Numbered from the stretch's first letter, positions 1 to 13,188 are shown. The stretch is DNA of 64,000 nt from Mytilus californianus (GCF_021869535.1 NW_026262734.1:90339285-90403284), one strand, 5' to 3'. Notes: a model not told the origin generated them from the sequence alone. Translations and numbers: made by a program.

Positions 1-99
1 TCTTTAAGTTTTCAATGTTGTGTTTCTGATGTTTGTCAAAGTCGTAATTAAAAAGTGTATGTGGTTTTTTGCTTGTTTTTTTTTTTTTTGTTGGGTGGG

Positions 100-445
100 G
101 GGCATGCTTTGTATTTGATTTTTAAATACACTGGTAAATGCTTTCAGAAGAGGTTTCACTCAAGAGATTTAAAAATTTACCATCAAATTCTTCGTTATGG
201 GGATCTATGTCTGTTTCATTAATTTCAAGCTAATCTTTGTATTATAGTTATCCCTGCTGCACTTACTCGATAGCAGTTTTCTTCACTGAAAAATTACAGC
301 CATTCGCATTAGAGTATATGACAGCATAACATCAAATCGGCAAGCACTGTGAGCCTGCTTTCAGTAAGTTCGAACACTCCTTGGTACGAAATTGTACATT
401 ATAATTGTTTTGCTTTCACTTATGTTTTTGCTATCTGTTATACAA
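100..445 (+). repeat. Dispersed repeat, copy 1
   Basis: Homologous to 21990-22530 (gaagaggt-tcactcaa, ttcaagctaatc, ctatctgttatacaatt). The second copy is interrupted by about 240 bp at 22226-22465 that includes the segment gttcctgatgaaggt and aaaagcgcttcgg. Confidence 0.6.
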
Positions 446-526
446 TTTGCAAGACGTTGTGCGATTTGATTGAGTATATTATGTGTTTTTGTGGCATTGT
501 TTAACTTCCTTATTCAGAAACTGCAA

Positions 527-845
527 TGGATTGATTGTTGTTTGCTTTACGTCCAGTGACAAATATATCATGCATGTTGAGGACGAGAACAAATTACAGA
601 AGAGAAGCGAAAGTTATCAAAGGGATATTCAAACTCATATCATAACAATGATTATAATAGGTAGGTCATGTAATGGGAGTCGACCGGGACGAAGTGCGGA
701 AAGTTGGACTGACACTGGAAAATGAGGGTACATACAGTAGGGACAGAAATCTTGCTTTGCAACTGGCCACGTACTGACTGATCCCTCAACCCCCTCAACG
801 AGTTCTTGCAAGAGTTTAAACGTGCAGTGAGTTTGCCACGCTCTT
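527..845 (+). repeat. Interspersed 'attgattgttg...cgtccagtg' repeat
   Basis: Starts with gattgattgttg and cgtccagtgacaaat and ends cgtgcagtgag. Related pieces lie at 1808-1880 and 51177-51375. The 80-codon frame at 483-725 falls inside it and is not regarded as a gene. Confidence 0.55.
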
Positions 846-2770
846 TAAATAGGCATCGTTACTGTTATATAAGTTAACACTGCCATCAAATATGAACTCT
901 TTAATGAAACACGTTGTACTGGATTTAAACATGGATTTACACCGTGTAGATACTACAATAGTGTAACCACTTGGCAATCAAATTGTCTTAAGTTGCAACA
1001 GAGGCATAACTCGAACATATAAAAATAAGATGATGTGGTCAGATCGCCTATGAGACAAGCCTTCTGAAAGTTTTTTTTAATTAATGTATTAAGTTATAAT
1101 ATCGATACAAAATCTTAATGCGGAAATAAACTTTTTGTTTTGTTTTTAATCGTCTCCGTCATAAATCGTCGATTGTGGATTTTACCCCTTCAAGTTACAA
1201 TCAGGACTGATACAATTCTTCAAAGGGGCATTAGCTGTCAAATAATATTCACCGATTTGACTCAAATTCTCATATTCTAAAACGTATTTCCAAATTACAA
1301 TAAGTTTGAAATAAACAATTAACAATGCATGGACTCGATAATATATATCAGCATTTCGTGGGTATTTTAGTCTTGACGCCATCTAATTAACAATCGAGAT
1401 GACCTCCGAAGACTGCCGACGGTCACATAACCCGATATAAACATTAACATAACTATAAATAGATAGCGACCTCGTACAATTGGACTTTTCTAGGTCTGTT
1501 TGATTTCATTTTATAGGTTAGAAAAATAAGTTTATCATCGTTTTTACCTGTATAAGAATGATTGTTTGTGGATCGAATCAGTAAAAGAAATGGTTCATCT
1601 TGTTTCACTTTCAATGTTGACATTCTTTTTCTTTTAATGGCTGAACACGACTAATACATGCGTACTTATTAAAAACGGTATTTCACATCCTTAATTTTAA
1701 GGTTATATTGTACTAAAGGCGCGGAAATCACTAAGTGATCAGTGTAAACTCATCGACCTTTTAAACAAACTTATTAGCAAAGGTTATCTTATTAATGTTG
1801 TAATAAGATTGATTGATTGATTGTTGGTTGCTTAACGTCCAGTGGCAAATATTTCATGCATATTCAGGACGATATTGTAATAAGATCTTTGAATATTGTT
1901 TACATTGGCACAAACATAGATTTTGTCATCAACAAATTAAAACATAACTAAATTTGTATTCTTTTCGAATGGATTTTGGGATGTATAAATACACATCCAC
2001 GTTTATTTTCTATTTAGAGATTGCTATATATCTAAATATAATATGATACATATTCATTATAAGGTAATATCCTAACGATCCTACTGCCTGTCGATACTTT
2101 TATTTTGGCATTGCACAAGTCATGTCTTCTTTGACTGTCCATGGCGTTAAAACACTAAATCCCTGTGATGTGTTTTAATTGATTTAAGTCTCTGATGCAT
2201 GATTTTTTTTTTTATTGTTAATTGTTTTTGGCTTTTAGCTTTCAGTAACTGCGAGTACTCTCAAATCGTATTTCGTGTTAAGTTGACATGTTGACACAAT
2301 TTGTAAAGCATTTCTGTAATTCACTTTACTTATTTTGTGTTATATCTCGTCTCACTATGTTTGATATGTACCACCTTTGATAAGTATTTAGTATGACGAT
2401 AAATTTGCACTTCCATACTCGTACTCTGAACAACAAATTTATTAATTTTGTAAAAAAAATTCCGTACTCCTAACAACAAAATTATTATATTTAAATTTAC
2501 CTGTGTACGTTTTTTTATCTAACGCCATTTTGTCCCAGGTTAGAGTTGGCTTATTGACACTCTTATTCATCTTTTTTTTTTTATTAATACCTTATAACGT
2601 CTATGTTATATAGGCACCTACGTTTTAATATTGTATTGATATTGTGTCATAGATCAGACTTATTCGTTTAGTGTATGTTTACTTATTTTTGTTTTAATGT
2701 CTTTATGATCGAGTTAAGCCATTTCAATTGATATTTTATAGTGTAAAATTGAAAATGGAATAGTGTGTCT
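846..2770. other. No gene seen
   Basis: AT-rich sequence with only chance frames (for example 1182-1382) and a short repeat piece at 1808-1880. Confidence 0.6.
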
Positions 2771-2774
2771 TTTT

Positions 2775-3132
2775 ATGATGTATTGTTACACTACTGTATC
2801 AGGTTAAGGTGAAGATTGGCCCTATTAAAACGTTTAAACCCACAGCATTCTTATGCACCTGTCCTAAGTCAGGAGCCTGTTGTTCAGTGGTTGTCGTTTG
2901 TTGGTGTGGTTCATAGGTGTTTCTCGTTTCTCATTTTTTATAAAGATAAGATCGTTGGTTTTCCTGTTTGATTTATTTTACACTAGTCTTTTGGGGCCCT
3001 TTATAGCTTGCTGTTTGGTGTGAGCCAAAGCTCCGTGTTGAAGGCCGTACTTTGACCTATAATTGTTAACTTTTTATACATTGTGACTTTGATGGAGAGT
3101 TGTCTCATTGGCACTCATACCACATCTTCTTA
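2775..3132 (-). repeat. Interspersed 'gatgtggtatga' repeat, near full length
   Basis: Read on the minus strand it starts gatgtggtatgagtgcc, continues through tcaaagtacggccttcaac and agcaagctataaagggcc, and ends near the cctgacttaggacagg and gtttaaacg segments. Other copies, plus orientation: 3594-3850, 38043-38157 with 38709-38750, 51441-51595, 58598-58750, 59279-59520, 60285-60440. Minus orientation: 14044-14156, 15845-16147, 26519-26657, 30245-30370, 31920-32060, 34936-35070. Confidence 0.75.
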
Positions 3133-3593
3133 TTTATAGTAACCAATCTCTAGCTAATGGGTTAAATTGAAGGTCACATGAATACGGATTCAATGAGGTC
3201 GAATTATTCACTTGCAAGTGAATAAATCATCAGAGATGTTTCTTAGCTTATTTTGACAAAATTGAACTTAACTGGCTGCTAAAAGCGAATTATCATTTCA
3301 CTATTTCACTTTCATTAATGATTGAACAAAAAAAAATCATATTTTATTTATTTTGTTTTTATATCTCGTAGCTAATGCCCCTTTAAAGACTTTATTTTTT
3401 GTTGAGTTCTGTTATCTTTATTATTGATATGTCAATGTATATAATGGTTATGGGCTGAAATAAATCCCCGAATGCCAGCATTTCGACTTTTAACTTTAAC
3501 ATGTTCTGATTGATTGATATATCATAAAATTAGAAAGAAAAAAAAACAAAACAAAACAAACCTACACGTACTTGGCAAAAAATATAAAAACAA

Positions 3594-3850
3594 GGAGATG
3601 TGGTATGATTGCCAATGAGACAACTTCCCAACGGAGACAAAATGATCGATATAAATGTAAACATCAATAGGTCACAGTACGGCCTTCAACAACGAGCAAA
3701 ACCCATACCGTATAGTAAGCTATGAAAGACATGACAAAATGTAAACAATTTAAACGCAAAAAACGGCATGATTTGCGATAAAACAATAAACGGAAAAGAA
3801 ATATGACAGACAGCAAACAGCGACAACCACTTATGTACAGGGTCCTGACC
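3594..3850 (+). repeat. Interspersed 'gatgtggtatga' repeat
   Basis: Plus-strand copy with gatgtggtatgattgcc, tacggccttcaacaac and a divergent end at cgacaaccactta. Confidence 0.7.
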
Positions 3851-4699
3851 TGAACATTGTCATTGTCAATTTTTAGATTTAAGTCAAGATATTAGACAGA
3901 ATTAACTGTAGTGTATCTCGTTTATTTCAAATTCGATCAACATAGTCAACAAACTATGATTATTGAATTATTTATTGAGATGGCATCTTCTATATAGTGA
4001 AAAGTTAAGCATACAGTCTGCCTGATATGAATAAACAACCAGAAATGAGCTGTTAAATTGACCAACCGTTCAATTCAACCTTACTTAATATAGAAGTGTT
4101 ATCATTTATCAGCAAAGAGTTCAAATTTTGGCAATTAAACCAGATAAAGACAAGATAGTACAGCAATTCATATTGCCATACAAAAGCTGCGATAAGGTAT
4201 CAATTTGTGGACAGAAAAATAGACGCAATTAACATATCATTCCAAAACCACAACTACAAAACATCTTCTGAAAGTGTAACTGCATCTGGAAAATTTGAGA
4301 TAATGACACTGTAACAAATGTTCCTGTTTTATAAAAACTAATGATAAAATATTTATTTATTACTTCTATGTAAATCAGATTTAATCCTATCATATCTTCG
4401 GGGCTAACGCCCCTCATATTTGAGAGGCTTACATCTAATACCATGTACATAGATATATGGAGATCTAGGGTATACCTAAATGACCAAACTACAAAAATAA
4501 CCAAAAGAAATCCAAGGATCAAAACACAATGTTTAACAATTAACAGGTATCTATAAATCGCCCCAATTCTTAATAGTAATGAATGCATATGCATTAAACA
4601 AATGTCAAAGGTCTGTTATCAAAACCAGATTCTCCAAATTTCATTTAAATCACTTAAATACGATGTAAGACAAAACCGACAAAGTTTCTAACTTTGGAC

Positions 4700-7040
4700 A
4701 GGAAAATGTGACTGGGTTAATATAGTCTTAACTGATGCTAATTTTGCCTTACAATCAGTTATTACTAAACATTTGGGATTAAAGAAAAACTGTATTGTTG
4801 TTTTAAAGATTATAACTGTGTACAGTGCTTTTGACAACTTGAATAGAAATTTTCTATATTCTAAGCTTGCAAAATGTGGTATTTGTGGTAAAATATTTTC
4901 AATTATAAAATCTTTATATGATAATTCTGTGAGGTGTGTAAAGTTTAAGGATAATTTTCTGACATTTTCTGTGTAGAAAAAGGAGTATTACAAGGGGAAC
5001 CATTATCACCCATACTATTTTCAACGTCTTTAAATGATTTTGAAAATGAGTTTATTAATAGCTTATGTCTGCCAGTAGACATAAAAGAGCTTTCATTGTT
5101 TTATTGATGTATGCAGATGACACTGTTATATTTTCTGAGACTATTGACGGGTTGCAAAATATGTTGAGTTCACGACATAATTATTGTAAAAAGTGGAATC
5201 TTATTGTAAACACAAGTAAAGCTAAGGTGGTTGTTTTTAGAAACGGTGGTAAATGAGGAAGCGATGAAACATGGTTGTATATTGGCGAAATTATTGAAGT
5301 TGATGGCCATTGTTTATGTCTTGGTGTTATGTTACATTACAATGGAAAGTTTAATCAAACGCAGTTAAATATTGCTGCGAAAGGAAGAAAATGTTTATCA
5401 ATGTTGTATGATAAAACAAACATATGTGCTTACATGTACAAATAAAATTGTATTTATTTGATGTTTATATTTCACCTGTTTTACTATATGGAAGGGAAAT
5501 TTGGGGCATAGCCAGAAATTAGTAGTACTTTTGCTAATTAATATTCATAATATGTAAATGAGAATTGTACCACGTGATAATAGTTTGAACTGGACTGGCT
5601 TGATATCATTAAAATCTTTAAAACACGGATATTATAAGTTGCCCGTCACAGAGACCTTGTTTATAATCACTCTGATATTTCCGTAAAGTTGTCAGGCGGT
5701 CAAAATCAAAACAGTGAACGCGAATTTAGTGAATTTTTCGTGTTTTCGTGAGTTTATTCTTCTTGAAATAGAGGCATTTTAACTTTACGTGGGAACCTAG
5801 AGTTCAACGACTACACATACAAGGTTTGGACTTGCTTATTCTTTGGACATTCAAGTTTCAAGTTTCACCCCGGAAACCTGTATTTCTTATGACCTTGTTA
5901 GCCAATTTTCAACACGAAGTTTCCAAATTTGACGTTTCAGCCATTTTAGCCTGTATTTTATACTGCAATGTTAAAAGCCTCTCGCTTCGATTTTTAAAAT
6001 AGCTCAGGAACCTTGATTTTTGCAACGACAGTCATTATATTTTGTTTAAATGGTGTATATTGTTGTGTATATTTATTTTCTGCCCCGGCAACCTGTCTAT
6101 CACTTAAATCAAAGTTAAAACAGACATTTTTTCAAAATTCCCTATCATTTCAATATAATTTCCGTGACCCGTATCCGATTTTTTTAGTATAATATTCAAA
6201 TAAGCAAAGTGGCGTTGATTTCTGGATATGGTTTTCATAATGCATCTGATATCGAAAAACTTCATATAGAATTCTGTAAAAATATTTTGACTGTTAAGAA
6301 ATCCACTGTTACTGTAATGGTTGAATCTGAGTTGGGAAGATTTTCTTTATTGATATCTCGTAAAGTAAGAATAATAAAATATTGGATTCGTCTATTACGG
6401 ACGAGTAATTGTATTCTTAGTGCTACAAGTATATATAATGACATGTATGATGAATGTGAATCAGGAAATAAGTCATCATGGGTTAATAATTTTAAATGTA
6501 TGTTACTTAGCTAAGGTTTTGGGCATGTTTGGTATGCCCAGAATGTTGTATGCGAAGAAGAATTTTAAAAATTATTCAAACAAAGGCTTATTGATCATTG
6601 TCTTCAGGAAAGAAATATTTTTTTCGATTCGTTAACAAAATGTACTACATGTATTTATAAACATTTGGTGGATAATTTTCAATTGCAGTTTTATTTGATA
6701 AAAAACTTATCTCCACAATGCATTAGATTTTTATCTAAATATAGACATTGTTCACACAAGCTAAATATTGAATATGGTAGATTCATAAAAAGAGCAATAC
6801 AAATGAAAGATTATGTATTTTATGTAACTATGGTGATGTCATATGTCCAAAATATGACAATATAAGAAAATTGTATATTTAAAGGTATATAAAATTTTCA
6901 GGACAATCCTTTGAATGATTTATACTTTGCAGTCTTGCCTCCAATTGTATTTAAAATGCTCTGTTATGATATACAGGTATATATTTATAATATACCGATA
7001 AGCTGTATTGCTTCTGGTCTGAAATAAACTATTAAACTAT
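4700..7040 (+). pseudogene. Decayed LINE (non-LTR retrotransposon) reverse transcriptase
   Basis: Pieces of one reverse transcriptase lie in changing frames. 4773-4976 has AFDNLNRNFLYSKL, the RT 'AFD' region. 4980-5060 reads KGVLQGEPLSPILFS. 5065-5256 has the catalytic box LMYADDTVIFSE followed by the thumb (KKWNLIVNTSKAKVVVF). 5260-5505 continues to SPVLLYGREIWG. After a MITE insertion it resumes at 6231 with FCKNILTVKKST, and a C-terminal tail follows in other frames to about 6865. Stops and frameshifts (for example after 4976 and 5256) show it is inactive. The 3' end near 7040 has the AT-rich tail usual for LINEs. RNase H and endonuclease parts were not recognised, so it is 5'-truncated. 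Confidence 0.85.
5511..6226. mobile_element. 716-bp TIR MITE inserted in the LINE (copy 1)
   Basis: The element starts GCCAGAAATTAG and ends CTGGA. The imperfect terminal inverted repeats match over about 35 bp and share CCAGAAAT, ACTTT and ATATT blocks. TA dinucleotides flank both ends (5509-5510, 6227-6228), as in Tc1/mariner-type insertion. It breaks the LINE between YGREIWG and the FCKNIL segment. A second copy lies at 62641-63364. No transposase frame is visible, so it is non-autonomous. Confidence 0.8.
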
Positions 7041-8237
7041 AGGATCTCAACCCTCCACTTTTTAACTCGATCAGAGGACCAACAAAAAGTACACAAACGA
7101 ACTTATAATAGAATAGTACAGAAAAAATGTGTTATTCTATTAAGCTATCATGGTATATATAAAAAAGAACATACAAGCACAACAAAAATAGAAAGTTTAC
7201 ATGTTAGCTAGGGTCTTGCATTCACATTGTTGTGTGAGGTAGGGAAACGAGTAATTGATGCAAACAAAATAATGGGATATCAAGTTTCGTAAATTTTTAG
7301 GCCATCATTTGATGCAGGATATGTTCTACAATCTACCACGTAGCATTAGGAAAGAAAAACACGACCTAACGAGAAAAATAAAAATAAATTGTTCGTCTAA
7401 AACAGACTCAGTGAAAAAAAACAGCTGCAGTGTAATTATAATTTTTATAAATAAGTATAAGAATCCAACACAATTGTGTGTGCGCATTTGGAAGCATTCG
7501 TCAATTATAAATTTCTATATTTCTGATGAAACGTATTGCGAGTTTGAACCAATTTATCAAATATCTATACTGACGCCTTTTGTAATTGTTTGTAGTATTA
7601 AAACTGTTTAGTAATCTGAAAAGTCAATACAATCACGCACATATTGAACAAATTGAGAATTGCACAGTTTGTAAGAAGGAACTCAAGAAACATCACCATA
7701 AAGAAAAGGAAAATGAACATATAAGAAAGAAAAAATCGTTCTGTTTATATTAAACTTTGTTATGAAGTTGTTTTTTTTTCATGATAACTTCTAATACAAC
7801 GGTCTAAAAAGGACATCAATGTCATTTGGTCTCAGTGGATAGTTGTCTTATTGGTAATCTAAATTCATTTTCTTTTTGTCTATATCGGTTACTTATTCCA
7901 TGGGATTTTTTCTATATCGGTTACTAATTCAATGGGGTTTTTTCTATGTCGGTTACTAATTCCATGGGATTTTTTCTATGTCGGTTACTAATTCTATGGG
8001 ATTTTTTCTAAATCGGTTACTAATTCCATGGGATTTAGTATGAAAGGAATCAGAATGAATAAAATCTGTATTGTTTACACAGTATACATTTTTGTACATT
8101 CATACTCCTGCATATGTTGACAGAAATTGTCACATCATACATGACCTATGCACAATCGTGACAACACACAATTTGTGTGAAGTAGTTTTGTAAACTGAGC
8201 TGGGTAAATAATGCTTTCAATTGTTTTAATAACGTTA
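7041..8237. other. No gene seen apart from a tandem repeat
   Basis: Holds a 100-codon frame at 7309-7611 without domains, and the tandem repeat at 7870-8040. Confidence 0.55.
7870..8040 (+). repeat. Five-unit tandem repeat, about 33 bp
   Basis: The unit is ttctatatcggttactaa followed by ttccatgggattttt, with small substitutions among units. Confidence 0.85.
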
Positions 8238-8506
8238 GCAGATGTTTAAGGTAGATAAGTAATTGAAAAGCTATTTTGTCTCCGTCTTTTGTGATATTAA
8301 CATCGACATTTTCGATAACAGGTTCATTAAATCAGAGTATATGACAGGAAAAAAAAGTGTTTCCTTTCCTATTATATTTTATAAGTTCGAGGTGAAAAGC
8401 AGTTTTGGTCTGCTGCAAAACGATTTTTTAAAACCAAGGTTTTGGATAGACGGGGTATATATTATCATTCTTCCAGGTCGTTTTTTCTTTTATCCATTAG
8501 GATGAA

Positions 8507-9064
8507 TGTAATGGCCTGACCATTAAGTTTAACCGACGATTGGGCTCAAGCAATAAGACTATCAGGTGCTGATAATTTATTCCCAAACCAATCTAACAAA
8601 TAGTAAAAAGCTGAAAATACAAATAAAATACAATTTTACAATGTGTTCAATTAATGTTATTATAACGAAATGTCAAAAGTAATTGATAGCACAGTCCGTT
8701 GAATGCGAGAAAATGTTGTACTTTCAAGAACGGTTAAATTTCAGGTATTTCACGGAGAAAAGGTTCAAATATGTAGAGAGCAATTTGAAGGGTTCAAATA
8801 CAATGTTGTAGAATTAACTCACTCTGTGGTTAGCCACGAATTGTGTCCAAGATGACGTTTGTCCTTAGAATGTTCTCCAGTACTGGTATGACCTTGCAAT
8901 TTTCAGTTTTAGATACGTGTGAGAGAGGGAAAGGTAGCGACGATACGATGTTTTAACGTTCTTATAAAGTTAAAGATGAATAATCCTCCTAGACTGGAAC
9001 ACATAAATAGATTAAGAATATAATCAAACGAACTATATAAATTACGGAACGGTGTAACAGAATA
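8507..9064 (-). repeat. 3' LTR of the BEL/Pao element
   Basis: 558 bp, about six differences from the 5' LTR. A purine-rich tract (CGGGGAG on the minus strand, 9065-9071) directly precedes it and marks the plus-strand primer site. The duplication ATGAA at 8502-8506 abuts its outer end. Confidence 0.92.
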
Positions 9065-9210
9065 CTCCCCGTCTGATGTCTATCTGATATCACTATTCCA
9101 TAATTTTTTCGAATATGAATACAAGATTTACATAAATGAATAAATCCCAATAAAAATTGAATATATACATGTGAAATGTCCACTATTGGTCGTGTGAGAA
9201 ATATCAGATC

Positions 9211-9959
9211 TCAACGACTTTTCACTATAAAGGTTCCTGAATAAGTACGTTCCACGGGAAACTGGGTAAGCACAGTTTCTTGTCCTTTAGAAGAAGGGTG
9301 TCTCGGACGACATTGTTGTGTTCTGTAGAATGTTTCATTACTGCTGTATCGATTATGGGAACAGTTTTCTCCAACGTTGTTAGACGGCGATGACGATCGA
9401 AGATGGTCCTCCGGTAAGTATAACACGAGTTAGTAGTTGGTTGTCTTCCGATTTTGCAAAATGACACATCTTTGTGAGTATCAGACGAAATAAGGCGTTT
9501 CGTCATAACGTTCAATCCTGCAGATCTAGTCGCTCTATCTGTAGAGTGGCGTCCTCCATATTTGATTTTGTCGTAGTAATGTCTAAGAAAAGGTGTTACT
9601 CTGTGACGATGTCCAGATAAGACTACTGGTTCCTTTTCACTAAAATTCAAGTCAGATTTGGCAATACTGCTTCCTCCTCGTAGTAGACGTTGCTCGTTCA
9701 ATGGCAGATTGAGATTAGCAATAGGTCCTTCTTTCGGAATAGGTTTGTGAATGCTATTGATTGCCTCTCCATGAACTTCAGGTCTTGTTGATTTCGGAAT
9801 GAAATTTTCTTTATCCATAGAATTTTCTATAGAAGTTACAGATTCTGCTTTTAGTGACACGAGTGCTGTCCCTTTAGAGAAATTCTTAAATTTACTAGAT
9901 TTGGCACTAGATTCAGTACACTCAAGGAATTGTATGGAGTGCATTTTTGCAACCTTCAC
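9211..9959 (-). pseudogene. BEL/Pao integrase fragment (broken)
   Basis: In frame 9225-9959 the LLRGGSSI segment and EKEPVVLSGHRHRVTPFLRH match the start of BEL integrase and its HHCC zinc domain, with RHYYDKIKYGGRH following. The last pair is imperfect (DVSFCKI where two cysteines are expected). At about 9430 the reading shifts to the other frame, where LPEDHLRSSSPSNNVG corresponds to the entry to the DDE core. The core then stops, and a short KDKKL segment resembling the C-terminal domain follows. The catalytic triad is missing. Confidence 0.75.
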
Positions 9960-11283
9960 ATCTGAATTTAAGTTTGCAATGGGTAGTTTTCTTCACTTCG
10001 TCCTTGACAGATATTTCCGGTCTTGAGGCGTTGAGAAGTTGTTCTGGTTTCGTGATTGAAACGTTAGTTATCTTTGTGTTGACTTCAAGCGTAACAGTTT
10101 GCTTGTCAATGTATGTATTTCCAATTATGACCCAACCAAGTTTCAATTTTTGGGCAAATGGAGTTCTGGATGGTCCTAGGCGTTGTTCAAGGACGTGATG
10201 TGCCTCTATAAGGTCTCTTCCAATTAAGAGTAGAATTTGGAAACGTTCCTCTATCGGTGGAATGCTTCCTATGAGTTCTTTTAGATGAGGATGATACATT
10301 GCGACTTCAGGAGTAGAAATTTCGTCTCGATTATTGGGAATATTATTACATTCAATTAATGTAGTCAGATCAAATTGTACGTCACCGTGTACCGATTTTA
10401 AGTCGAAATTGTTTCCTCTTTTCCCGGAAGTATCTACTCTGCCGGAGCATGTTGTAAGAGAGTAGTTTTAAGGTTTTTCCCGAACGTTGAACAAATTGAA
10501 GAATTCAGGCGAGGCAAGAGACCGGTTGCTTTGGTCGTCAATGATGGCGTACATCCGGATAATTTTATCTGTCCTGTCCTTGTGGTACACATCCACAGGT
10601 AATATCTTGGCACAAGATTTCTCACTCTTTGGATCTTTGTGGATCTCTGTGCAGGTTGAACTCACAGAGGTTAACTTGATTTCAGCCGATTCTGTTGGCT
10701 CCCCGCCGTAGGCTTGTCTGGGCGAGCTAGACTGAGAACTTGCAGGTTGCTGTGGTCTAGTTATGTGAAGTGCGGTGGTATGTCGTTGACTTCCACACTC
10801 ATTACAACTTATACTTGAGTTGCAGTCCCGACTTCTGTGTGTGGTTGACTCACAACACTTGTAGCACACATTGTTCTGTCTTAACAGTTCTTTGCGTTCC
10901 TCGATTGATTTGGCTCGGAACGCTCGGCATTCATTCAAGGGATGCTTTGTCTTGTGTAGGATACACAGATCTTGTTGTTGACTGCTGTCTCCAGTTTGCT
11001 GTTCAACATCCGTCTTATGGACGTTGACTTTAGAGTAGGTCTGAGGTGTGAACTTTGGCGCAGCACCTTTTGTATTTGGTGTGACTTTTGACCCAAAGAT
11101 GAAACCAGGATCGTTCTTTATTTTGCTAATTTCCCTGATGAAGGCAGAGAATTCTGTGAAAGGCGGAAAGGCAACTTCGTGTTTAGACTTGTATCTTGAA
11201 GCCCTTGTTATCCACTTTTCTTGGAGTCCGTATGGCAGTTTTTCTACATCCCGGACGAAGAGTCGAAATAAGCTAGCAAACAT
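9922..11283 (-). pseudogene. BEL/Pao Gag zinc knuckles, aspartic protease and linker (broken)
   Basis: One frame interrupted by a single TAA at 10468-10470. It holds the end of Gag (KLPYGLQEKWITRA), a Cys/His cluster with two CCHC-like knuckles (CYKCCESTTHRSRDC and CNECGSQRH) and the retropepsin-like active-site region AIIDDQSNRSLA. In this clade DDQSN replaces the usual D-T/S-G. A conserved post-protease segment follows (PHLKEL, PPIEERFQILLLIGRDLI, FAQKLKLGWVIIGN). The frame ends where reverse transcriptase should begin, so the deletion junction lies around 9900-9990. Confidence 0.82.
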
Positions 11284-13188
11284 CCCAGCTTGGGATTTTC
11301 TTTTTGAAACTCTATTTCTGAGATAATATCTGACAAATCGTACAAGAGTGAGTTGTCTTTATTTGTCAGTGTTGGAAAGTTGGCAAGTTTGTTGACGAGA
11401 GACGCCTCCAACATTATTGGAGCACCATATCGGTCGTCAAGTCTCTCCCATAGTCTGTGTAGGCCCCTTGTTGGGTTGTTGGCATTTGATGCCCTTATAC
11501 TCATGGCATGTTTGGCAGACTCTGGTCCAAGCCATATAATAAGTAGGTCTATCTGTTCCGAGTCTGAAACTTGTAATTCATCTATGACGTTTTTAAAACT
11601 GGCTTTCCATGTATGAAAGGATTCTGCCTGGTCGTTAAAGCTTGTTAGCCGGGAGAACAGCAGGTCCTTGCGTAGGAGAAATCTGGTTATCTCTAACGTA
11701 GGACTGATTTGTTGCAGGTGTGCAGAAGGGGTCTCTTCTATAACGCCTTGTTTTTTGTGTGAGACAGGGATCTCTTCTATAACGCCTTGTTGTTGTTGTG
11801 AGACAGGGATCTTTGCTGAAACGCCCTGTTTTCCTATGCCAGTTACTATTCCCAGATCTGGGAATACATTAACTTCTGCTGACTTAGCATGTGCAGGTAA
11901 GACAGCAGGTGTCTGTGACGGCAAGTTCAATGCCACGGATGGCACGAACGCTGGTGCTTCATGACTCAGCTCAATCTTAACAGGAATTTGCTTTTATCTT
12001 TTCAGGTCCTGTTACTTCCTGTACAGCAGATGGTACAGGATGTTTATTGACGAAATCTTGCACACGCTGGAGCGGGTCTTCTGTTTCGTCAGGGAGATCG
12101 CTATATGCTTGGCTGCCATCGTATTCCAGGATACGAGCCTCGGCTTATGCGGCTGCAGCTTCTCTTCGTGCTTCGAGAAGGTTTAACTTCAAGTTGGCTT
12201 TCAGCTGGGCTTTTTCTCGGCTTACACGTGCGGCCTCCTGTTGCATTTGAGCCTTCCTGCGTATGGCCTCTTGTTCTAGTTGCACTTTTCTGTGTATTGC
12301 CTCTTGTTCCATTTCAGCCTTTGTACGCGCGGCTTCTTGTTCCATACGTGTGGCTTCCTGTTCAATTATAGCCTTTTTACTTGCGGCTTCTTGCTCCATT
12401 TCAGCCTTTTTGCGTGTGGCTTCTTGCTCCATTTCAGCCTTTTTGCGTGCAGCTTCTTGCTTCATTTCAGCCTTTTTGCGTGCTGCTTCCTGTTCCATTT
12501 CAGTTTGCCTGAACAGGGCTTGTTCCTCTAACATTGCCTCCTGTTGTAGGATAAGTGCATGTTGTTCGACAAAGGATATTTTTGATTTAGTGGCCTCTGC
12601 TTTGGCACGCTTCCTCCGTGCTAGGCTTGACATGTCAGACACGTTAGAGCTGCCGCTATGCGAGGTTTTCCTACTCTTTGAGGTCTTTGTTTTAGTAGAT
12701 TTAGCCTTGGTCAGGGCGATGCGATGTTTGTGCAATGTTTCTATTGCCAGGTCCACTTTGGACATTCGAATATCCAACGTGAGATTACATGCGTCTATGT
12801 CCTTTAGACTGTCCAATGTTCTGGTCCTTTTCAGAAAGTTCAGGTATTCATCTGTGAGCCTACGATAGTTAGTACAGGCTTTTACAAGTTTGTCCTGTGC
12901 TGTTAAGAGTTGCTTGAGATCGTTAGGTGGCATGGTGACTTCAAATAACTGGGATTCTATATCAGACCAGAGGGTCTCTAGTTCCTGACAGAACTTGTCA
13001 CGTTTTTCTGTGAATGCTCCCTGGCCTTTTTCCGTGAGGTCACGTACACGCCTAGTCTCGGGATTTTCCTCTACATTCGACGGATTGTCCACAGGCTGTC
13101 CGGCATCTATTTTCAGCTCCGTGTCTGTTTGGAGTTTTGTTTCTTGACGCTCGGGGTCATCTTGGCGTTCTGCGTGATCAGAATCCAT
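11244..13188 (-). pseudogene. gag: BEL/Pao Gag (broken)
   Basis: ATG at 13188. The first 347 codons run to a TAA at 12145-12147. The same frame stays open beyond it to a frameshift near 11990, then continues in the next frame to 11244. A Glu/Lys-rich segment (12230-12510) repeats a unit of about 11 residues of the type EQEAARKKAEM and should form a long coiled coil. Downstream (11244-11945) is the DUF1759-type Gag region of BEL elements: FNDQAESFHTWKASF, WERLDDRYG and LAYFDSSSG are recognisable. Another shift near 11260 moves on to KLPYGLQEKW. Gag packages the element RNA; this copy would give only fragments. Confidence 0.85.

Noticed and set aside
4229-4594. 121-codon minus-strand frame
   Set aside because: Hydrophobic, low-complexity translation of AT-rich DNA, without supporting signals.
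12263-12868. 201-codon plus-strand frame rich in Ser/Cys/Ala
   Set aside because: Antisense of the repetitive Gag coiled coil; the repeat length keeps it open.
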